Below, piece after piece: positions 52,119-61,381 of a DNA stretch of 64,000 nucleotides. The notes beneath the pieces are model-generated. The model was not told the DNA's origin, ran no database searches, and saw only the letters and a list, made by a program, of their open reading frames with translations. Positions within the stretch are counted from its first letter, which is position 1. Each line of letters opens with the position of its first letter. The stretch covers positions 186,001 to 250,000 of the forward strand of contig NZ_QFWH01000004.1 of NCBI RefSeq assembly GCF_003149375.1. Direction: 5' to 3'. Source of the DNA: Vampirovibrio chlorellavorus. Lineage in GTDB: Bacteria; Cyanobacteriota; Vampirovibrionia; Vampirovibrionales; Vampirovibrionaceae. The position numbers and the translations under genes were made by a program.

Positions 52119-53489
52119 ATGAGCCAAGCCCAACCCACCCGCTCTGTTTCCAGTGAATCCGGAGCCATTGAAACGCTGGCCGAGGCCGTTCAGTTTCTGG
52201 ACAGTTTAGATGTCTCCGCTATGAAACTGGGGCTGGATCGGGTGCGGGATTTGCTGGCCACCCTGGATAATCCGCAGGATCATTTGCCCATGGTGCATAT
52301 CGCCGGAACCAATGGCAAAGGCTCGGTGACGGCCATGCTGACGGCCATCCTCAAGGCGGCGGGCCTGAAAGTGGGCTCTTTTACCAGTCCACACCTCATT
52401 CAGGTGCGAGAGCGCATTGGTATCAACGGCAACCCCATTCTGCCGGATGACTTTCAGCACGAAGTGCAGTCCCTGAAGCAGCATCTGGAAACCCTGGGTT
52501 GGCCTCGGGATCAGTGGCCCACCTACTTTGAGTTTTTGAATGTGATGGCCTACCAGTTTTTCCGGCAAAAGCGGGTGGATATTACCGTGTTTGAAACCGG
52601 TCTGGGCGGGCGGCTGGATTCCACCAACGTGGTACGTCAACCCAATTTAACGGCCATTACCACCATTGGCATGGATCACATGCAGCACCTGGGCAACACC
52701 TTGGCGGCCATCGCCGGGGAAAAGGCCGGAATCATCAAGCCGGGAGTGCCGGTGGTGGTGGGTGCCCATATCCCGGAAGAAGCCCTGACGGTCATTCTGG
52801 AGAAGGCTGCCCAGCTGGAAGCCCCGGTTATTCTGGCCAGTGACCAGTCTTTGGTGGTCAGTCCACGATCGAACGCTACCGAAGGCCTGCTGATTGAGGA
52901 CACCCAAACCGGGGCCGCATACCGACTGTCTCTGCTAGGGCCGTACCAGAAGCAAAACCTGAGCATTGTGCTGGCCTGTGTGGAGCAGTTACGTCAGCAG
53001 GGCTTTGCTATCTCTCAGCAAGCAGTTTTAGATGGCTTGCAGCGGGCCTACTGGCCGGTCCGGTTTCAGTACTTTCCCCAGCAGCATGTGGTGCTGGATG
53101 GTTCCCACAACCCGGATGGCTTTGCCTCTCTTCGGGAAACTTTGCAGCTGTATTTCCCGCAGGAGCCCAAGCTGTGGCTGGTCAGTTTGCGCAGCAACCG
53201 GGACCCGCAGGCGCTGGTGGAAGTCTTGCGGTCCGCCGGGCAACCCGTGGGCATTATGGTCACGCAAGCGAGTCCCAATCACCTGTATCATCCCCCAGAG
53301 GCCTTGGCTGAGCAGTTGCGGACGGCTTTCCCTGAAGCGGCTTGCTGGATAGAAACCGCCCAAACGCCCACGGAAGCCTATACCAGCCTATTAGAGAAAC
53401 GGGAGGGCATTTCGGGAGAAAAGCCGCTGATTTTGGTCACGGGCTCACTCTATACCGCCGGTGAGATTTTGAGTTTGACCCAATTCTAG
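52119..53489 (+). CDS. folC: Bifunctional folylpolyglutamate synthase / dihydrofolate synthase
   Basis: A 456-residue Mur-ligase-type enzyme. The P-loop is HIAGTNGKGSVTAML (60-74), followed by GSFTSPHLIQVRERI, TVFETGLGGRLDSTN, the TTIGMDHMQHLG stretch and, in the C-terminal domain, LDGSHNPDGFASL. It adds glutamate to dihydropteroate and then to folates in the cytoplasm. The first 30 residues are an extra Ser/Gln-rich start. It begins after its own promoter; the next gene has a separate promoter. Confidence 0.95.
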   Translation: MSQAQPTRSVSSESGAIETLAEAVQFLDSLDVSAMKLGLDRVRDLLATLDNPQDHLPMVHIAGTNGKGSVTAMLTAILKAAGLKVGSFTSPHLIQVRERIGINGNPILPDDFQHEVQSLKQHLETLGWPRDQWPTYFEFLNVMAYQFFRQKRVDITVFETGLGGRLDSTNVVRQPNLTAITTIGMDHMQHLGNTLAAIAGEKAGIIKPGVPVVVGAHIPEEALTVILEKAAQLEAPVILASDQSLVVSPRSNATEGLLIEDTQTGAAYRLSLLGPYQKQNLSIVLACVEQLRQQGFAISQQAVLDGLQRAYWPVRFQYFPQQHVVLDGSHNPDGFASLRETLQLYFPQEPKLWLVSLRSNRDPQALVEVLRSAGQPVGIMVTQASPNHLYHPPEALAEQLRTAFPEAACWIETAQTPTEAYTSLLEKREGISGEKPLILVTGSLYTAGEILSLTQF

Positions 53490-53540
53490 GCTGCTGGCTG
53501 GCTCGATTATATTCTTTACATAATATTTTGTTGTAGTCGG

Positions 53541-53570
53541 TTGTTTGTCATCCTGCCAGCCTCCTATACT
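53541..53570 (+). promoter_or_regulatory. Promoter candidate for the 53689-56541 gene group
   Basis: TTGTTT, an 18-nt spacer and TATACT. It would give a leader of about 110 nt. Confidence 0.45.
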
Positions 53571-53688
53571 ATAGTTGCCTGCGTCAGAAAAAACGTGCCT
53601 TTCATCTTCTGGCTCACGCGACAGTCGTTATTGAGAGACGCTACCCATCATTAGGCCGGAAACCCATTAGGCAGGAAGAGAGACAGCC

Positions 53689-54966
53689 ATGCAGAAAACC
53701 TTTCTCAAATTTATGATGTTTGAACTGGTGGAGCGGATGGTCCGTTTTCGGCTCATTCTGAGCGAGTGCGCCAATAGCCTGCTGGAAAGCGCCCCGGGTC
53801 TTTATTACAGCCTCAGTGCCGAGTGTGAGGCTTTGGAAGCCCTGTTGCTGGAGCAGAAAAACGCGCTGAATAGTCTTTTTTCCGAGTCGGCTGCCGGAAG
53901 CAAACAATCGGCTGCCGCCTGCGAAACCCTGTTGGAAACGCTGTACAGTCGCTTAAAGGCCTTGAGCCAGTTGCTCTGTCGCCTTAGCGCGCTTCAAATC
54001 GCTTCTGAGACCCATTTGTTTTTAAAAGATGTACTGCCGGACAGCCTGCTGAAGCAGGCGGGTGAGCATTCGGTGTTTTTGGGCGCCGAAGGGGCCCATG
54101 ATCTGGCCTTCCCGAGTTTGAACCGGGTTTTGGTGGATCGGCTTTCCGTGTTGCAAAAGAATAACCCGCTGGCCTGGGTGGGACTGTGCCAGTCCTATGC
54201 CCAGCACCTCTTGCAATCCTCCTCCGCTTTGGAGGCTTTGAAACTGGATTTGTTAAAAGGCCAAAAAAAGCTGGCGGGTGGTTTGAGCGAAACGCATTTG
54301 GATGCGCTGCTGAGTCACGCCATTGGCTTGCGACTCTTGGGGCCCGCCTATTATTTTCAGGCCCTGTCCGAGGCTTTTTTGAATGGGGACGAGGCTTTCT
54401 TACAAGTGGTGGAACCGGCTCTATTCTTCGGGTTGCATCATCAGAACTTTAGCCACAAGAATCTGGTGATTCTGCATGAGGCCTGTGAGCGCTCCAAGCC
54501 AGAGCAGGTGGCGGCGTTGCAGCCCTTGTCCGAAGAGGCCTTGGCCAGTCTTTTTCGGGCCGTGGAAAAAGCCATTCCGGGCAAATATGCCTTTAACGAA
54601 AAAAATATGCAGCGGGCCATTCAGTTGCAGGAGCGCTTGAGTGAGGGCATTTTGCTCAGCAGCACCCCGCTGTTCCCGGTGGAAGCGGTGGCGGAGAATC
54701 TGCGTCAAAACCGGGAAAAGGCGGATTTTTCCATTTACGAGCCGTTGTCCATGCTGACCGAGTATCCCCACAGCCCCAAAGAAATTGTGAACGCTGGGTG
54801 GCTGCATAAAATGGAGCGCGGCCCCATTTGGTTGTACACCATTTTTAACGAAGGGCAACGCACCGGTCTGGAGACCGTGCAGAGTCTCCTGGAGTATCAG
54901 GATCATTTACTGCGCAAATCGATCGAAACCTCGGAAATTCACCGGGTTTTGGTGTGCGGTCAGTAA
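53689..54966 (+). CDS. Hypothetical Leu-rich helical protein, 425 aa
   Basis: A soluble, almost entirely helical protein from ATG 53689 with AGGAAGAGAG upstream. Leu, Ala, Ser, Glu and Gln dominate, with heptad-like stretches (ECANSLLESAPGLYYSLS, LLEQKNALNSLFSE, SRLKALSQLLCRLS). No signal peptide, membrane helix or catalytic motif is visible. dcd starts 24 nt after its stop and tyrA 21 nt after that, so the three are very likely one operon, although the neighbours' jobs give no clue. No family recognised. Confidence 0.8.
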   Translation: MQKTFLKFMMFELVERMVRFRLILSECANSLLESAPGLYYSLSAECEALEALLLEQKNALNSLFSESAAGSKQSAAACETLLETLYSRLKALSQLLCRLSALQIASETHLFLKDVLPDSLLKQAGEHSVFLGAEGAHDLAFPSLNRVLVDRLSVLQKNNPLAWVGLCQSYAQHLLQSSSALEALKLDLLKGQKKLAGGLSETHLDALLSHAIGLRLLGPAYYFQALSEAFLNGDEAFLQVVEPALFFGLHHQNFSHKNLVILHEACERSKPEQVAALQPLSEEALASLFRAVEKAIPGKYAFNEKNMQRAIQLQERLSEGILLSSTPLFPVEAVAENLRQNREKADFSIYEPLSMLTEYPHSPKEIVNAGWLHKMERGPIWLYTIFNEGQRTGLETVQSLLEYQDHLLRKSIETSEIHRVLVCGQ

Positions 54967-54990
54967 GAGCGGAAAGAGCGAGGTTTTCCC

Positions 54991-55629
54991 ATGATTTTAA
55001 ATGAAGCGCAAATTCTGGAGCGACTGGTAGATCCTGATCCCGAGCGGCGCATTATTATTACCCCCCTGCTCAAGCCGGAGGAACAGTTCGGGCCCACTTC
55101 CGTGGACTTGCGTCTGGGGACTGATTTTCAGGTGATGGCCCGCACCAACATCACTCACATGGATCTCATGAAAGATCCCGATGCCTTGAGCCGGGACGTG
55201 CAAAAGCACATGCAGCACGTGAAAGTGAAACCCACCGAGCCCTTTATTCTCCACCCGGGAGAATTTGCCTTGGCTTCCACGCTGGAATTCGTGAAGGTGC
55301 CCCTGGATTTGGCCGCTCGCCTGGAAGGCCGTAGCACCTGGGGGCGCTTGGGCTTGCAGATTCACGCCACGGCGGGTTTTGTGGACCCCGGCTTTCGGGG
55401 GGCGCTGACCTTTGAGTTGTCCAATGTCAGTAATATTCCCTTGCCCTTGTATCCCGGCGTACGGATTTCCCAAATCTGCTTTTTCTTGAGTTCCACGACG
55501 CACCTGCCTTACGGCAAAAAGCGCTTTACCAAATACAGCGGCAAAACCAGCACGGCTTCTTCGGCGTTCTTTAAAGATCCGGAGTACAGTCGCATTCGGG
55601 AAGCCCAAAAACAGCACAGCTACCGATAG
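54991..55629 (+). CDS. dcd: dCTP deaminase
   Basis: A 212-residue protein. The start GPTSVDLRLGTDF and core EGRSTWGRLGLQIHATAGFV (112-131) with DPGFRGALTFELSN are the Dcd signature; the Arg/Ser pair and the Glu of FEL take part in catalysis. A C-terminal GKTSTASSAFFKDPE matches the NTP-closing tail. It deaminates dCTP to dUTP for thymidylate synthesis. It is about 20 residues longer than E. coli Dcd, with an insert near 55-80. It sits between the 425-aa unknown gene and tyrA in a close-packed group. Confidence 0.94.
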   Translation: MILNEAQILERLVDPDPERRIIITPLLKPEEQFGPTSVDLRLGTDFQVMARTNITHMDLMKDPDALSRDVQKHMQHVKVKPTEPFILHPGEFALASTLEFVKVPLDLAARLEGRSTWGRLGLQIHATAGFVDPGFRGALTFELSNVSNIPLPLYPGVRISQICFFLSSTTHLPYGKKRFTKYSGKTSTASSAFFKDPEYSRIREAQKQHSYR

Positions 55630-55650
55630 AAACGAGCCCGCTTTTCGGCC

Positions 55651-56541
55651 ATGGCAGCAACAGAACTTCCTTTTCAGCGGTTAACGGTCATTGGGCTGGG
55701 GCTCATTGGCGGGTCGCTGGCCATGGCGGCCAAGGAGCGCTTTCCCCATTGGCACATCACCGGGGTGGACCCCAATGCGGAGACCCTTCAGTATGCCCTC
55801 AGGCATGGGGTCATCGATCAAGCCGCCCTCGAACTGCCAGAGATGTTTGAAGACAATCAGCTCATTGTGATTGCCTGCCACTTGGCGCCCAGTTTATCCG
55901 TGTTGGAAGCGCTGGCCCCTAAAGTGCGCAGTAAAAACATCTGGGTCAGCGATATTGGCAGTTGCAAGCAAAAAATCGCCGACTTGGGGCAGGCGCTGCT
56001 GCCGGATCAATTTATCGCCGGGCATCCTATGGCGGGCAAAGAGCATTGCGGCATTCAGCACGCTACCCCCCTGTTGTTTGCGGGCAAATCCTATTTGTTG
56101 TGTCCGCATGCCCAAACTCCAGCGGAGCGGCTGGAGCCCTTGCAAGCGTTTATTCAGGCTTTGGGGGCCTCGGTCAAGTTGATTGACGCCGCCAAGCACG
56201 ATCGCTATATGGCTTATGTCAGTCACTTGCCCCAGTTGTATGTCATCATGCTGACCCAACTGTTGTACAAGAACGAGCCGGGCCATTTGGTGGCCTATCA
56301 CGGGGCCGGTCTGGATGATCAGCTGCGGCTGGCGGCCAGTTCCTACAGTATGTGGGGCGATATTTTATTGCAGAACGCTGATAATCTGGAAGAGGCCTTG
56401 CTGGGCCTGCAGGACACTTTGGTTGAGGCTTTGGCCTTGCTGCGGCATCAGGATTCCGAGGGGTTAGCGGCCTGGTTTCAGCGGGCTAATGAGATGCACG
56501 CCCATTTTGTGGGTTTTAAAGCCCCATCGCTGAATCGCTAG
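55651..56541 (+). CDS. tyrA: Prephenate dehydrogenase
   Basis: A 296-residue protein. The NAD fold starts LTVIGLGLIGGSLAMA (11-26), followed by VSDIGSCKQKI, AGHPMAGKEHCGIQHA (with the catalytic His in HPMAGKE) and AYVSHLPQLYV. It oxidises prephenate to 4-hydroxyphenylpyruvate on the way to tyrosine. A distinct C-terminal ACT domain is missing. The ribosome site is weak, but it lies 21 nt after dcd and is probably translated from the same message. Confidence 0.92.
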   Translation: MAATELPFQRLTVIGLGLIGGSLAMAAKERFPHWHITGVDPNAETLQYALRHGVIDQAALELPEMFEDNQLIVIACHLAPSLSVLEALAPKVRSKNIWVSDIGSCKQKIADLGQALLPDQFIAGHPMAGKEHCGIQHATPLLFAGKSYLLCPHAQTPAERLEPLQAFIQALGASVKLIDAAKHDRYMAYVSHLPQLYVIMLTQLLYKNEPGHLVAYHGAGLDDQLRLAASSYSMWGDILLQNADNLEEALLGLQDTLVEALALLRHQDSEGLAAWFQRANEMHAHFVGFKAPSLNR

Positions 56542-56557
56542 GGCGGATATTCCTGTC

Positions 56558-56577
56558 ATTCCCGCGAAGGCGGGAAT
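56558..56577. repeat. dRS3/REP-like palindrome
   Basis: ATTCCC-GCGAAGGC-GGGAAT, the ATTCCC-N8-GGGAAT plan of dRS3-like intergenic repeats known from Neisseria and other bacteria. It lies between the ends of the convergent genes tyrA and the TPR gene. Only this copy is seen in the window. Confidence 0.6.
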
Positions 56578-56604
56578 CCATGCTACGGCTGGCCTTTTCT
56601 GCCT

Positions 56605-58434
56605 TCAGCGGATATTCAAAATAATATTGGGCGGGCGGTTGTAGAGTTCCCGTAAGGTGGTTAAGTCCCTTACCGTGGGCGTTTGAGCCACATCGGAGCG
56701 CAATTCCGGATAAAGCAGATCCCCTGCTCTCGAACTGCTTCCCTTCAGGCCCAATGCGTGTCCAAATTCTTTAGCGGCCATGTTTTGAATCAGTAACTGA
56801 GCGGCTTCTGGATTCAGCGTCTTGGTGGGACTCAACCCCAGCGCGATTTTGGACTCATCCTGTAAAATGGCCAGCTTGCGATACTGCTGGTACTGCAACC
56901 CGGCGGCCGCCGCTTGGGGCACCAGCGAGAAATAACCCGGCGTAAAGGCGGAGGCCATTTGCACCACGGTGAGTAAAGGACTGCGCTTGGGGGGGGAGTA
57001 ATGTTTGTACACATCCGGCACCTTCTCCGGGTCGGCAAAGCGATCGGTGTAGGCCTCCGTCCAGTTCACAATAATATCGGCGGCTTGCGGGTTCTTGATT
57101 TCCAAAAACTGCACGTAACCGTCCGTCCGCTCTTTCCAGATTTCAAAGCCCTTCAGGGCGGCGGCTTTGTACTCGGCCTTATAAAGCGTGCTGGCTGTGC
57201 TGTCCTTGGCGGGCTCCTCAAAGTAAACCCGCAGGGGAAAGCGTCCCCAGCGAACCACTTTGCCATCGGTCACCTTGAAAATCTCGTCCAGATAACTGTT
57301 TTCCGGATCGCTGGCCGGGGCCTGAATGAGGTTGGGATCGACCGCCGTGCCCGATTGCAGGGCATCGCTGCTGCCCATCAGGGCGGTATAGACGGTCTTG
57401 GTACGAACGGCCAGCGGGCCGGTCTGGTTTTGGCCCAGTACCTGTTGTTCCAGGGTTTCCAGTCGTTGATTCAGGGTGGCTTTGTCTGGCGGGGTGATTT
57501 GCAATTGCCCTTCCATGTCCCGGATCATCTCGTTCACCGAGAGTTTGGCGATACTGGCGGGTGCTTTGCTTTTGGCCTCGTTTGGGCTGCTGGCAAAGCC
57601 AACGGGCTTCCCCGAACTGGCCGTATTTTGCCCAGCGGCCAGCAAGCGGTTGGCCACCTGCTGAATTTGCGGAGAGTTGTCCACGGCCAGGGCTTTGTCC
57701 ACCCAGCTTTTTCGGTTGGGCAGATCGTTTTTACCCTGCCCTAGGTATACATTGGCCAGCGATTGCTTGACCGCCTTGTTGGCCGGGTCATGGGTCAGGG
57801 CCTTTTCCAGCAGGGGAATGGCCTCGGCATAACGCTCCTGAATGGCCAACTGGTAAGCCTCATCCAGATACAACCCGGCCATGGCTTTTTGAAAGGCCAC
57901 TTCCTGCGGGCTGAGCGTGATGGCCTGCTCCAGCAAGGCCCGCATTTTCTGGTAATCGGCGGCGGTGGGTTGGGTGGTGCTTTCTTTCAGGGCCATGGCC
58001 TGAGCGAAATAGACACTGGCCCGGCTGGCCTGGATGCTTTGGGCCGCACTGCTGCCCGGTGTAATCAGGGCCTGGGCTTTGTTCAGGTACTGAAAGGCGG
58101 CTTCAAACTGCTGTTTTTCCTGCAGGCCCACGGCGTGGTTGGCGTAAATAACCGCCAGATTGTTGCGCAGGGTCTTATCAGTGGGGGCTAGCGGCAGGGC
58201 TTTTTCGTAGGCGGCCATGGCGCTGGGGTAATCCTGTTTGCCAGCGGCGATATTCCCCTGATTAACCAGCGCTTCCAGCGGCTCTGCAACCCATCCGGGT
58301 GTCTGCCCCACTGTAAAAGTGAATAAGCCTGCCCATAGCAATCCGGCCAAAACGGGTCGGAAGCGCAAATGGCTGAAACCGGGATGCCGGATAATGAGCT
58401 GCCTAAAACTGGGATGCAATGCGGGCTCCTTCAC
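56605..58434 (-). CDS. TPR protein with degenerate metalloprotease-like C-terminal domain
   Basis: A 609-residue protein. A membrane segment or signal anchor (FRPVLAGLLWAGLFTFTVG, about 26-44) is followed by TPR repeats (about 55-235; GNIAAGKQDYPSAMAAYEKAL, ERYAEAIPLLEKALTHDP). A Gln-rich middle part links to a C-terminal domain with WGRFPLRVYFEEP, ALKGFEIWKERTDGYVQF, ADIIVNW and KEFGHALGL (555-563). This is the plan of metzincin-like peptidases with HExxHxxGxxH. Here the first His is Lys555, and the last expected ligand position is Ser-rich, so zinc binding is doubtful. Exported or membrane-anchored, probably a binding rather than a cutting protein. Confidence 0.8.
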   Translation of the reverse strand: MKEPALHPSFRQLIIRHPGFSHLRFRPVLAGLLWAGLFTFTVGQTPGWVAEPLEALVNQGNIAAGKQDYPSAMAAYEKALPLAPTDKTLRNNLAVIYANHAVGLQEKQQFEAAFQYLNKAQALITPGSSAAQSIQASRASVYFAQAMALKESTTQPTAADYQKMRALLEQAITLSPQEVAFQKAMAGLYLDEAYQLAIQERYAEAIPLLEKALTHDPANKAVKQSLANVYLGQGKNDLPNRKSWVDKALAVDNSPQIQQVANRLLAAGQNTASSGKPVGFASSPNEAKSKAPASIAKLSVNEMIRDMEGQLQITPPDKATLNQRLETLEQQVLGQNQTGPLAVRTKTVYTALMGSSDALQSGTAVDPNLIQAPASDPENSYLDEIFKVTDGKVVRWGRFPLRVYFEEPAKDSTASTLYKAEYKAAALKGFEIWKERTDGYVQFLEIKNPQAADIIVNWTEAYTDRFADPEKVPDVYKHYSPPKRSPLLTVVQMASAFTPGYFSLVPQAAAAGLQYQQYRKLAILQDESKIALGLSPTKTLNPEAAQLLIQNMAAKEFGHALGLKGSSSRAGDLLYPELRSDVAQTPTVRDLTTLRELYNRPPNIILNIR

Positions 58435-58584
58435 GGGGCTGGCGTTTGAGGGCGACCATTCGATTTTAGCAGGATTCTTGTTGGGGCAGTGTTTTTCTGG
58501 CTGGGCTTTGCGATTCGGGCTCGGCTATGAGGGTCGGTTGCCTTTGGTTATAATGGACTCAATTGAATCAATACGGATGAGATT

Positions 58585-61092
58585 ATGGAAACCTCCACTG
58601 AGAAGTCTATTTTACAGATTGACAGCTACCAGCCGCAAGTCATTGAAGCCAAGTGGCAACGCCAATGGGACGAAACCGGCCTCTACAAGACCGATACCGA
58701 AGAATCCCATATGCCCAAGTACTATGCGCTGTCCATGTTTCCCTATCCGTCCGGGCGTCTGCACATGGGACACGTGCGCAACTACACCATCACCGATGTG
58801 ATTGCCCGCTTCAAGCGTATGCACGGCTTTAACGTGCTGCATCCTATGGGCTGGGACAGCTTTGGCCTGCCCGCCGAGAACGCCGCCATCCAGAACAACA
58901 TCCCGCCCGCGGATTGGACTTTTAGCAACATCGACTACATGCGTAAACAGCTCAAGCAGTTGGGGCTTGCCGTGGACTGGGATCGGGAAGTGACCACCTG
59001 CAAGGAAGATTACTACAAGTGGACCCAATGGATGTTCCTGTACCTGTATCAGCGGGGCTTGGCCTACAAAAAAGAAGCGCCGGTCAACTGGTGCGAGCAA
59101 TGCCATACCGTACTGGCCAACGAGCAGGTGATTGACGGTCGTTGCTGGCGGGATGATTCGCTGGTGACAAAGAAAAAGCTGAACCAGTGGTTCTTCAAGA
59201 CCACCGAATACGCCGATCGCCTGCTGAAAAATCTGGATAGTCTGAAGGGCTGGCCGGAACGGGTCTTGTTGATGCAGAAAAACTGGATTAACAAGTCCAT
59301 TGGGGCCGAAGTGGAATTTGCCGTGGAAGGCCGGGATATTAAAATCCCCATTTTTACCACCCGCCCCGATACCATTTTTGGGGTCACCTACATGGTGCTG
59401 GCCCCGGAACACCCGCTGGTGGAGCTGCTGGTCAGTGAAGACTATCGGGAATCCGTGCAGCAATACATCGAAACCACCAAGCTGAAGAGCGAAATGGATC
59501 GCACCGCCACGGACAAGGAAAAAACCGGGTTGCCCTTGGGCGTGAACGCCATCAACCCCTATACGGGAGAGGCGGTTCCCATCTGGATTTCCGATTACGT
59601 GCTGGTGGAGTACGGTACTGGGGCGGTCATGGCCGTGCCTGCCCACGATGAGCGTGACTTTGTCTTTGCCCAAAAGTTCCAGTTGCCCATTCGGCGGGTC
59701 ATTGAGCCGTCTGGTCAGTCAAGCCAGCCCGGTCAGCCGCTCACTGCCGCTTACACTGAGCCCGGCGTCTTGATTGAATCCGGTGAATTTACCGGGCTGG
59801 ACAGCGAAACGGCCAAGGAGAAAATCACCCGATTGGCCCAGGACAAGGGCTTCGGGAAAGAAAAAATCCAGTACCGCCTCCGGGATTGGCTGGTTTCCCG
59901 GCAACGTTACTGGGGCACCCCCATTCCCATTATCTATTGCGATCATTGCGGGACGGTGCCAGTACCGGATGAGGATTTGCCGGTGCGCTTGCCCAAGGAT
60001 GTCGACTTCACGGTGAAGGGCGTCTCCCCGGTGGCCACTTCGCCTTCGTTTAAAAACGCCCCCTGTCCCAAGTGCGGCAAAATGGCCAAGCGGGAAACCG
60101 ATACCATGGACACCTTTGTGGATAGCTCCTGGTACTACCTGCGCTACATCGATCCGCACAATGAGACCAAGCCCTTTGAGCCACAGCTCATTCACCAGTG
60201 GATGCCGGTGGATCAGTATGTGGGTGGCATTGAGCATGCCATTTTGCACCTCATGTACAGCCGGTTCTTTATGATGGCCCTGAGTGACAGCGGCTGGACG
60301 GAGCAGGACGAGCCGTTCAAGAACCTGCTGACCCAGGGCATGGTGCTGAAAGACGGCGCCAAAATGAGCAAGTCCAAGGGCAATATTGTCGATCCCGATG
60401 CTATTTTTAAGGAATTCGGGGCCGATACAGCCCGCTTCTTCATCCTCAGCGATTCGCCACCCCAAGCGGACTTTGACTGGAAGGAATCCGCCGTGGAAGG
60501 CTGCTTCAAGTTCCTGTGCCGGGTGTGGCGTTGTGTCACCGAGCATCAGAACGCCATTAGCTTCAGCCTGCCCTTGCCCGCTTATGAGGAGATGTCCGGC
60601 GAGACCCGGGAACTGTTCCAGTGGACGAACCGCACCATTGGCGGCATTACCACCGATATTGAGACCCAGTTTCAGTTCAACACGGTCATCAGCAAAATTC
60701 GGGAATTTGTAAATTACCTGAGCAAGTTTGAGCCTGGCGAGGAGCCCAACGCGGTTTACAGCCACGCCATTGCCGCTTTGTTGAAGCTGATGGCCCCCAT
60801 CACTCCGCATTTGGCCCAGGAACTGTGGGTCATCTCCGGTGGGGATGGTGCCTTGTACACCCAAAGCTGGCCCAAGTGGGACCCGGTGGCCACCCAGGCC
60901 GACACGGTGGAAATTGTGGTACAGGTGAACGGCAAGGTGCGGGATAAGTTCACCGTGGCCAGTGGTTTGCCCCAAGCAACGCTGGAAGAAATGGCCCGTG
61001 AGCGTCCCAAGGTCATTCAGCAACTGGGCAATCAGCAAGTGGTCAAGGTCATTGTGGTGCCCAACAAGCTGGTCAATCTGGTGGTCAAGTAA
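58585..61092 (+). CDS. leuS: Leucyl-tRNA synthetase
   Basis: An 835-residue class I synthetase. The HIGH motif is HMGH (60-63) in MFPYPSGRLHMGHVRNY, followed by MGWDSFGLPAENAA, the CP1 editing domain with TTRPDTIFGVTYMVLAPEHPL, and KMSKSKGN (593-600). A TATAAT at 58549-58554 lies about 30 nt upstream. It charges tRNA-Leu; two leucine tRNAs (UAG and GAG) are in this window at 2.8 and 28 kb. It is not in an operon with other genes here. Confidence 0.97.
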   Translation: METSTEKSILQIDSYQPQVIEAKWQRQWDETGLYKTDTEESHMPKYYALSMFPYPSGRLHMGHVRNYTITDVIARFKRMHGFNVLHPMGWDSFGLPAENAAIQNNIPPADWTFSNIDYMRKQLKQLGLAVDWDREVTTCKEDYYKWTQWMFLYLYQRGLAYKKEAPVNWCEQCHTVLANEQVIDGRCWRDDSLVTKKKLNQWFFKTTEYADRLLKNLDSLKGWPERVLLMQKNWINKSIGAEVEFAVEGRDIKIPIFTTRPDTIFGVTYMVLAPEHPLVELLVSEDYRESVQQYIETTKLKSEMDRTATDKEKTGLPLGVNAINPYTGEAVPIWISDYVLVEYGTGAVMAVPAHDERDFVFAQKFQLPIRRVIEPSGQSSQPGQPLTAAYTEPGVLIESGEFTGLDSETAKEKITRLAQDKGFGKEKIQYRLRDWLVSRQRYWGTPIPIIYCDHCGTVPVPDEDLPVRLPKDVDFTVKGVSPVATSPSFKNAPCPKCGKMAKRETDTMDTFVDSSWYYLRYIDPHNETKPFEPQLIHQWMPVDQYVGGIEHAILHLMYSRFFMMALSDSGWTEQDEPFKNLLTQGMVLKDGAKMSKSKGNIVDPDAIFKEFGADTARFFILSDSPPQADFDWKESAVEGCFKFLCRVWRCVTEHQNAISFSLPLPAYEEMSGETRELFQWTNRTIGGITTDIETQFQFNTVISKIREFVNYLSKFEPGEEPNAVYSHAIAALLKLMAPITPHLAQELWVISGGDGALYTQSWPKWDPVATQADTVEIVVQVNGKVRDKFTVASGLPQATLEEMARERPKVIQQLGNQQVVKVIVVPNKLVNLVVK

Positions 61093-61381
61093 TCCGCTTA
61101 AACTTCTTCTGACAGGAAGCAATTCGTTTGCTGAAGGCGGGCTTTCACCGCTGAAAATCCCGCTTGGGGTAACCCCGTGGGCTGGCGGCTGATCACACTG
61201 CACCACGCTCAGCACAGCGTCCACACTCAAGCGTTTCCTGCGTCTGCCGATGGGGTTGTCTAAAATATGGGCCATGCAAGCGGACTCTTTCTTTGGACTC
61301 TTTCTTTTCATTCGGTGCCGGTCTATAGTGGACGATAGCCCGTTTCAGCGCTGACCCCCATCCTGAATCCGGTGGAGTATT

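Noticed and set aside
56764-56796. Active metzincin zinc site in the TPR protein
   Set aside because: The first His of HExxH is Lys, so I do not annotate it as a protease.
59719-61311. 530-codon open frame on the minus strand
   Set aside because: It lies entirely opposite leuS, reads as low-complexity His/Gly/Gln sequence typical of antisense to GC-rich coding DNA, and has no domain.
61284-61312. GGACTCTTTCTTT repeated twice in a row
   Set aside because: Only two units of a simple sequence in a non-coding stretch; too short to call a functional repeat.
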